This document shows, one piece after another, positions 57,403 through 64,000 of a stretch of 64,000 bases of DNA. The notes under the pieces were generated by a model. It saw nothing but the letters and a program-made list of their open reading frames with translations, was not told the origin of the DNA and did no database searches. The stretch covers positions 155,473,580 to 155,537,579 of the forward strand of contig OX328123.1 in NCBI GenBank assembly GCA_946811695.1, in the 5' to 3' direction. The position numbers were made by a program, and so were the translations under genes. Source of the DNA: Gonocerus acuteangulatus. Taxonomy: Eukaryota; Arthropoda; Insecta; Hemiptera; Coreidae. Position 1 is the stretch's first letter, and each line of letters starts with the position of its first letter.

Positions 57403-57558
57403 GCGAAGATAGAAAGAGTTCATAAAGCGTCAAGAGAAGGCGACCTCAGAGGAGTGCAGACTTCCCTTGACAGACGCAAGTTTGCTGTAGCTAGGGACAA
57501 CGCCACCAGCCTTAAGCCAACCCCTCTCCACGTCGCAGTGCTCTTTGGAAGGACCAGT
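57403..57558 (+). CDS. Ankyrin-repeat host gene, second visible exon
   Basis: Acceptor TGAAATTTTAG ends at 57402 and donor GTGAGT begins at 57559. It is 156 nt, exactly 52 codons, phase 0 at both sides: AKIERVHKASREGDLRGVQT, then SLDRRKFAVARDN, then KPTPLHVAVLFGRTS. TPLHVAV is the hallmark of an ankyrin-repeat helix 1. The helical segment before it (HKASREGDLRGVQTSLDRR) reads as a preceding, weaker ankyrin unit. No defects. Ankyrin repeats form protein-binding solenoids; the partner is unknown. Confidence 0.88.
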
Positions 57559-57980
57559 GTGAGTTTTAGAAACCTATTAGAAACTAATATTTTTAACCAA
57601 AACTATGTTACATTTTTTACCAATTAAAAATATGTTTTAAAATTAAAAAAGAAAAAACACAGAGTGATACTTTTTTCCAATTTTCTGGGCTACAAACTAG
57701 TAAAAATAATTGCGATAAGCGCCTGAACAATATATTTTCCTGTAACGTAAATTGTCTCCACTTGATATCTCAAAACCACCATGACCATTTTAAATTCTTT
57801 ATAGCTCCTACAGAACAATTTCAGCAACATCTGTGCTATGCCAATAAGATTTATGTATTTTTCTCACCAGACCAAACGTTCGTTCGGGGCTTAAGAGTAA
57901 AATACATTCTTATGGTTTAAAGAGGATTGAATCTAATTCAATAAAAACAAAAAAATATTGCCTGAAATACTTATATTACA

Positions 57981-58290
57981 AAAAAAATCAGTCCCGTAAC
58001 AGGCCACGAGGGCTCAGAGGCAGATACTGTAAAGGTATCTGATTCTTGACCCTACGGCAGACTAGGGACATAGTGTACTGTACTCCGGACACCTGATTTC
58101 TCCCTTTGCAGGTACCCATTAATTAATTAATTTAAGGCTGGGTGAGCCTAGGGACGATCTGGGACCCTAAATTCAACCCTCGAATGACGACACTAGATGA
58201 TAATAATCTTTAGTGTGCGCTCGGTTTTCTGAACTGGGCCCTCCAATTCATTAGATAAGTGCTCTACCACTGAGCTCACCTCGCCCCCTG
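57981..58290 (-). mobile_element. tRNA-derived SINE, family B, copy 3
   Basis: The most complete head of this family: on the minus strand GGGGGCGAGGTGAGCTCAGT and GGTAGAGC (A-box region), a decayed B-box (GGCCCAGTTCAGAAAACC), the shared body and an A tail at 57981-57988. It is diverged from copies 1 and 2 by deletions. It lies in the host gene's second visible intron. 57560-57980 shows no gene. Confidence 0.75.
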
Positions 58291-58538
58291 TAATTATTAA
58301 TGTGATCCTAATTTGATCCACTATTTCACTTATCAGGCAGAAGGTAAAGGAATAAACTATGTGAATTTATACAAATTATTCATTAATCATCATGGCGATT
58401 ATTAGTCGAGCAAAGGTCAATAAATATTTGTTTATTATTATTCTTCAACTGACCTATTATAGAATATTTCTTTATTAATTTGCGTAGTTTTTAAGCCTGA
58501 TTTAAATTCAAAAATCCTTTTATAAGTAACAACGATTT

Positions 58539-60166
58539 TGTAAAAGTATTTGTGTACAAACTTTATACAGGGTGTAATGGATAAATGTATTTGTGTACAC
58601 ACTATATACAGGGTGTAATGGATAAAAGTCCGTCTCGCAGGACTGCATCATCTTAGCGCGGTTCCGTTCATATCCCTAGTCTAATTTGGAAAGATTAAAA
58701 TAGAAGCAGTTATTATTTTGGTTCCACCAGTCTTTTTTTTTAAATTAATTATTATAATGGCGTGTCAACCCTTAAGGTCACTAACGCCATTCCTGTGAGT
58801 AGTAAGGTCTTGAAAGGTCATGATTTACAATCTTACCTGGAAGGGTCCGCTACACTAGAAACAGGCCCGCTAGTGACAAGGTTTTGGAATCTTGGAAATC
58901 TATATTTCTAACAATAAATTGTTTTTGTTATTTTACTTAACAAGTTTTATTGCCAAATACATTATCCAACTATAAGCAATTAAAAAATAACAAGAAATAA
59001 AACAGACAAAAAGAACCATTGGAATAAACGAAATCAATTAATTTAAAGCTTTAAGCACTTTTTTCTCCGATTGACATCGCCTAATTAAAACTTTCTTCAG
59101 AACCTTTTTTGTAGAGCATTTAGTAAGCTTCCGAATGGTAATCTTCCGCTTCACAAGATTGTCAACGGTTTTCGAGATACTAACGAAATTATACAAAGTT
59201 ACCAAAACTTTTTTTGTCTGTTAATAAAATATTTTATTCTAACCCTTCCTTTACTCTAAACGTAACAAAATTTCAACATATTATTGTTGATGAAACTCGA
59301 ACATGCAGAAAATGTTTCAACTGTATCCCATAATTCTATGTACCAAAATCAAAGACAAAGAACCCTCCCTAGGAAGGACGCTAGGCAGTTGAAAAGCTAT
59401 ATATCTTGGAAATCCATGTCTCTAACATTAAATTATTTTTCTTATTTTTCTTAACCTGTTTTATTTTCAAATACATTATCCAACAATAAGCAATTAAAAA
59501 ATAACAAGGAATAAAAAACAGACAAAAAGTACAGTTCGAATAAGCGAAATCAATTACTTTAAAGTTTTAAGCTCTTATTTCTCCGATTGACATCGCCTAA
59601 TCAAAACTTTCATTAGAACCTTTTTTTTAGAGCATTTAATAAGCTTTCTAATGGTATTCTTCCGTTTACCAAGATTCTCAACCTTTTTCGAGATATTAAG
59701 GAAAGTAAACAAAGTTACTAAAACTTTTTATGTCTGTTAATAAAATATTTTATTCTAACCCTTCCTTAACTCCAAACGTAACCAAAATTTCAACATATTA
59801 GTTTTGATGAAAGTAGAACATGCAGAAAATGTTTCAACTGAATCCCATGATTCTAAGTACCCAAACCAAAAACGGTATTCAAAAAATATTTTTCCAATTT
59901 TCTAGAAAACGGTTACAGCTATCGCCTTGAAAATGGTTTCATTAGTTTTCCTAGCCCAGGAATCATATAAAACGAGTACTTAGAAGCTTATGAACTCAAA
60001 AACGTAAGCGTTACGATTTTTTTTGCGCGAATTTCGCCCCAAACGCCATCTTCCAGTAGGCGGATTTTGCTGGTTAACGAACTTGACCTTTCAAATTGGA
60101 CGAAGGATTTTTGTACCAAATTTCATCAAAATCGGACCATTCGTCTTCTATCTAGAGAGCGAACAG

Positions 60167-60245
<79 letters not shown>

Positions 60246-60246
60246 A

Positions 60247-60301
<55 letters not shown>

Positions 60302-60660
60302 AATTTGAACCACCGTTATTTTCGGTCTCTAGGGGTTCTGAAACGCGAAATTTTCTAGTCGGCACTTCCGGATTGTTTCATTGTATCAACCCTATAAGCG
60401 GGGTTCCTCCCTATGGGAGAGGGAGGAACCGCGCTAAAAGTATTTGTGTACACACTATATACAGAATGTAATGGATAAAATTATTTGTGTACACACTACA
60501 TACAAGGTGTTACGGATAAAAGTATTTGTGTACACACTATATAGAGGGTGTAATGGATTAAAGTATTTGTGTACACACTATATACAGGGTGTAACGGATA
60601 AAAGTATTTGTGTACACACTATATACAGGGTGTAATAGCTAAAAATATTTGTGTATATCA
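58539..60660. repeat. 41-bp minisatellite split by a family E insertion
   Basis: Units hold GTATTTGTGTACACACTATA, then 'tacagggtgtaatggataaaa'. Two units lie left of the E copy (58539-58627) and about five right (60438-60660). The left part breaks inside 'gataaaa' and the right resumes with 'aagtatttg', so the two sides join into one array. Frames across it (60444-60635) are not genes. Confidence 0.85.
58627..60437 (+). mobile_element. Family E full-length copy (plus), best reference
   Basis: 5' end AGTCCGTCTCGCAGGACTGC with TTAGCGCGGTTCC at 58653-58665. 3' end a 10-bp-stem hairpin GGTTCCTCCC-tatgggaga-GGGAGGAACC (60402-60430) followed by GCGCTAA. GGAACCGCGCTAA (60425-60437) is the exact inverse of the 5' subterminal block. 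An AT core lies at 60170-60300. The body carries two diverged about 500-bp subrepeats ('gcaattaaaaaataacaag.aataaaa', at 58976 and 59489). No protein. It inserted into a minisatellite with no target duplication. Confidence 0.78.
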
Positions 60661-60798
60661 TCATCATATGTGGCTGTTACACTTTTTCCGTTGAAATAAA
60701 AGATTATGAAATTATTTACATTTTTTCTTATTTATTTTTATGAGAGTCAATCTGTGCTATCACTATGTATGCATTAAAAGGAATATTGAAATATTTAG

Positions 60799-60954
60799 GT
60801 TCTGCGTTATTTGGCTGGGAGGTTTCCTGAAACAATGCATGCACAAGACAGCGCTGGAAGGACACCCCTCCATTACGCATCGACATTGCCTGATAATGGA
60901 CATTTCTATTCTCTTCTCATCACCCTTGGAGCAGATAAAGCAATCATTGATAAT
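60799..60954 (+). CDS. Ankyrin-repeat host gene, third visible exon
   Basis: Acceptor AATATTTAG ends at 60798 and donor GTAAGA begins at 60955. Again 156 nt, 52 codons, phase 0/0: VLRYLAGRFPETMHAQDSAG, then RTPLHYASTLPDNGHFY, then SLLITLGADKAIIDN. It completes the ankyrin repeat begun in the previous exon (VLRYLAGRFPETMHAQD) and adds a full one (GRTPLHYAS...LLITLGAD). Equal exon sizes suggest repeat-wise exon organisation. The 60811 Met in a naive frame is a TTG inside the exon. Confidence 0.9.
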
Positions 60955-61404
60955 GTAAGAAGTTTAATTCCATCAACAGATAATATTGCTGATGCTGTTA
61001 AGTATAAAATAAATAGTATGGCCGTCCAAATGAAGAGCTTAATACACACAATTGAAGGGGTCGGGGCAAAATAGTGCCAAGCAATAGTTTTAACAAAACA
61101 TAACTGTAGTTGTTATATGTTCTCCTCTTTCATTTCGGGTTCAATCTATTAGTGAGCATGATAATGTAAATGATTTTGTGTCCACAACCACTAGGGTCAC
61201 TGTGAAGTGAGACTTTTCCTAGATTAAGTATGTCTTAGACGGAGGTGTGCCTGGGAAAATTGTAAATATTTTAGTGTAAAATGGTGAGTTTTGTGGTCAC
61301 CTAGTAAAGCGGGGTAAATTTTGAAGACTTTTTTTTTTTGTTTTTATAGAATTGAAAATGGTGTATTAAATAGGAAATATTGAAAAATGATTTTCTCTTT
61401 TCAG

Positions 61405-61537
61405 GCTGGGAAGACAGCGGAATATTATTTGCGAAACAACGAGGAATTGACTCGGGAAATGCTTTTAGCAGAATATCAAGACAGACCAACACCTATTGAC
61501 ACTTCAGGATTAAATTTCAACAGATACTCTGATAAAG
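61405..61537 (+). CDS. Ankyrin-repeat host gene, fourth visible exon
   Basis: Acceptor TCTCTTTTCAG ends at 61404 and donor AAAG|GTGATC begins at 61538. 133 nt, phase 0 in and phase 1 out: AGKTAEYYLRNNEELTREML, then LAEYQDRPTPIDTSGLNFNR, then YSDK. AGKTAEYYL is the start of a final capping ankyrin unit; the rest is linker. The previous intron is only 450 bp. The alternative read-through (61538-61590) hits a stop after a poly-T stretch. Confidence 0.88.
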
Positions 61538-62517
61538 GTGATCATTTTAAATACTGTAACACAATTTTTTTTTTTTTCTTTCAAAAGTAATTTTTAAATA
61601 AATAAATTCTAATACTTTCAAAAAATTATATTCCAAGCAACATAATTGGTGATTTTGAACCAGATAGTCAACTATTAACAGTAAATTTCTTGATTAAGTT
61701 AAGCAACATAAGAAAATCAGAGCTCCTTAAGGTGAATTTTCTTTAAAAGAAAAAACAAATGTTTTGACAAAACATCCAACTTGGTTACAAAAAACAGTGC
61801 AGGTGTGGACAAAATGACTTGTTGAGGTTGACAAAAAGAATGTTGGTTAACAACGTTCATACTATTTCAAACCTTTGTATGCTACTTGAGGAATAGTGTC
61901 AAAATAATCTAGGCACAGTTATATTTCCAGATTAAACATAGCACTGGAGTCGATAACTACGTCTAAGGCCCAGTGCACATGGCGAGACTGTTCTGCAACT
62001 CCAGTTGAAAACCAGTTTCACAAGCAACTGCTTTGTGATTTCGGCAATGTATTTAAAAGGGAGGCGCACATGACACAACAGCATTTTGACGATTTCTAAC
62101 CAGTCTGAAACCTCAGTCTCAAACAACTGTGTGGGCTTTCGGTTGCAGTTGCGTTGTAGGAGACCAAGGGGTGTTTAGCCAGTATTTTAACAGCCGTATT
62201 GTCACAATCATAAAAATAATTGAAAACTGAAGGCTGCTTTGGACTAATTTTACGTATATTTTAATATATAAAAGCTTTTTAATACAATACAAATATATAA
62301 AGTGTACCTGCAAGTCTATAAAATAAAGCCCTAAGTGCAACAATTAGTATTTTAAAACGGTGATCATTACTCTTCGTTGCTTTGGCTAACCACTTCTTCT
62401 AAGTGGAGCCAGCAAATGTATACTTGAAAAAAAGCGTCTTCACTTCATGTTACAGCCAGCATAAGCAGTACAAAAGCTTCTATTTTTTAATAATAGTGTA
62501 AATATATTTTGTTTTAG

Positions 62518-62588
62518 GACGAAAGCAATGGAAAAATTGGTTAGTTCATGCCTCATTTCTGAGAAAAGTGCTTAAGCTAATTGCATAA
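62518..62588 (+). CDS. Ankyrin-repeat host gene, probable last exon
   Basis: Acceptor ATTTTGTTTTAG ends at 62517. With the single base carried over from the previous exon, it reads GRKQWKNWLVHASFLRKVLK and LIA, then stop TAA at 62586-62588. The basic/amphipathic C-terminus is plausible, but a GTTAGT at 62540 could act as a donor, so further exons beyond the window are possible. A weak ATTAAA occurs near 62690. Confidence 0.55.
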
Positions 62589-62589
62589 A

Positions 62590-63200
62590 AAAAAATGTTT
62601 TTTCTTCTGATGAATTACAACGTTTATTTCATACATTAGAATACTATGTAGTTTGTTTCGTTGAATGAGAAATAGAATATATTTGTCATTAAAGTCTAAA
62701 TATTATATTTAAAAAAAGTTCCAGAGTATACACCCCCTCTTAATTGATCAATTTTGTTTATTTTCGCAAGACATCTTTATAATTAGTTGAGCATGACTTC
62801 TTTTGAAGCATGTAGATAGGAAGATACAATTACGACTGTTATGGACATTTGAAGAATCCCCAAATATAATGGTTTGATTTTGTTGATTTTCTCGACAAAT
62901 CTTTCTCAGCAAAATGAATTAGTCAAGCTCAATTCATACCTAGCATTGTTGCAATGAACCATGAATTAGGACGGGATAAGGAAATTAATAATATGGCTCT
63001 GGAATAAATATCCCTTCCATATAGACCAATTTTCCTGGCTAACCAACTCATCTCATCATTTGATGTGGTAAGTACAATGCTATGACTACCTGGTCATATT
63101 GGGATCTCTCAAAACATAAGTAGTTGACACTGAGACAAAAAAAAAAACAAAAAAAAAAACAATTACTCTATCAGATTTATGCATTGTAGCACAAACTGTG
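62590..63200. other. No gene recognised
   Basis: AT-rich sequence with fragments distantly like family F modules ('accccctcttaattgatcaa', 'ctaaccaactcatctcatc'). 61540-62517 (intron) also has no gene apart from a low-copy 'agtgcacatggcgagactg' stretch near 61970 that may be a MITE end. Confidence 0.4.
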
Positions 63201-63216
63201 ATAATAGACAACTGGG

Positions 63217-63398
63217 GGTCTCCCGTGGTCTAGTGGCTAGCGCCTTAGACTCATAAGCAGGAGATGGTGGGTTCGATCCTCACCGGCGGCAGGAATTTTC
63301 TCATCCCAAGGCTCGTTGGGAAAATTCCTCGCTGCACCCTGGATGTCAGCGCTAATGGCCTAGGTGTCGAAGCGCCATAAAAAAAAAAAAATAAATAA
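63217..63398 (+). mobile_element. tRNA-derived SINE, family C, copy 2
   Basis: Head GGTCTCCCGTGGTCTAGTGG, anticodon-loop-like CTCATAA, B-box GGTTCGATCC, then the body ('gaattttctcatcccaaggc', 'cctcgctgcaccctggatgt') and an A-rich tail. AATAGACAACTGGG flanks it on both sides (63203-63216 and 63399-63412). The tRNA part resembles a Met(CAT) type, but its anticodon stem no longer pairs, so it is not a working tRNA gene. 63413-64000 shows no gene. Confidence 0.9.
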
Positions 63399-64000
63399 AA
63401 TAGACAACTGGGAAAAATAACGAGCTAAATCTGAAAGCAAGTTATAACAATTAAAAAAAACAAAAAAAAAAAAAAACGACAAATCAATAATAATCCAGAC
63501 TTAGAATAATAAAAAAAAGCTATTATTTTATCAGATTCATTTGAATGATGATACTTAATAAATAATCTTCCAAGCTTAATTAAACTTAAATTAATCAATA
63601 AAATCACCAAACAGACCAGGCTTTGCCAGACCCTCAGAGCCTACAGCAAGGTCTCAGATATTGGAATCCTTGCTCGTCCTTCCACAAGGAGGGGGCGAGC
63701 GTGACTCCTTCTGTGACCTCCATAAAATAAGAAATCCTCATAAAAGAGTAGCCTCATGAAGCCAGGGGTTGTCTCATCTTTGGCTCTGTCATGGGGAATT
63801 GGGTCATCATAAGTCACTCATAAAATCCGAATTATTATTTCTTCCAAATACACTAATTCCTAGCTGTAATAAATAAATACTCATATAGTGCAGATTGTAT
63901 TGAGATATTTAAATCCCTCATTTTCTTTATAATTAAAATGTTTTAGCATAACTATACACAAAACTCCTTCAATTTATTCCTTTGAAATATATGCATACTT

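Noticed and set aside
61301..61492. 63-codon minus-strand frame over a host exon
   Set aside because: Shadow of the plus-strand ankyrin exon 61405-61537, which has matching splice sites and phase.
63217..63290. Possible tRNA-Met(CAT) gene
   Set aside because: The anticodon stem does not pair, the acceptor stem is absent, and the sequence continues into a SINE body with A tail and a flanking duplication.

Overview
This is a repeat-dominated, AT-rich segment of a eukaryotic (animal, most probably arthropod) nuclear genome. Nothing is prokaryotic: exons are split by GT-AG introns, and the rest is mostly non-LTR retrotransposons, a Penelope-like fragment, tRNA-derived SINEs, DNA-transposon foldbacks and MITEs, minisatellites and long (AT)n tracts. 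The species cannot be fixed from the sequence alone.

Host genes. One ankyrin-repeat gene runs left to right through the whole window. Exons are visible at 11394-11548, 57403-57558, 60799-60954, 61405-61537 and probably 62518-62588. Their splice phases match and their peptides join smoothly. The first visible intron would be about 45.9 kb (11549-57402) and holds most of the mobile DNA. A small LITAF-domain gene (51915-52172, minus strand) sits inside that intron in the opposite direction.

Layout. 1-11 kb: nested fragments (RNase H / SINE / SINE and terminal repeats), Tigger- and mariner-like foldbacks, a 28-bp minisatellite, an hAT-like element and a 35-bp array. 11-18.5 kb: first host exon, several foldbacks and an inverted Penelope-like structure carrying hammerhead-like motifs. 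18.5-26.5 kb: minus-strand non-LTR relics, including an R1/LOA-like element interrupted by a Penelope-like fragment. 26.5-31.5 kb: plus-strand jockey-like element interrupted by a short retroposed tail and a mariner with long inverted repeats. 32-41 kb: SINE, 143-bp satellite, 70-bp array, and a 22 x 147-bp array that forms one 1168-codon open frame. 41-50 kb: RNase H relic with a MITE, a 55/65-bp minisatellite, and an almost complete I-like retrotransposon inserted in the minisatellite's last unit and itself interrupted by a SINE. 50-64 kb: two related families of non-autonomous elements (called E and F here), the LITAF gene, the distal host exons and more SINEs.

Families E and F share a layout: subterminal inverted repeat at the 5' end, microsatellite core, and a 3' hairpin followed by GCTAA. 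This resembles Helitron/Helentron-derived (DINE/HINE) elements. One E copy interrupts a tandem repeat, so the empty site can be read directly and shows no target duplication. The most notable signals are the hammerhead-like cores with compensatory stem changes, the frame-preserving 147-bp amplification of a retrotransposon C-terminus, the E/F families, and a perfect 98-bp palindrome.
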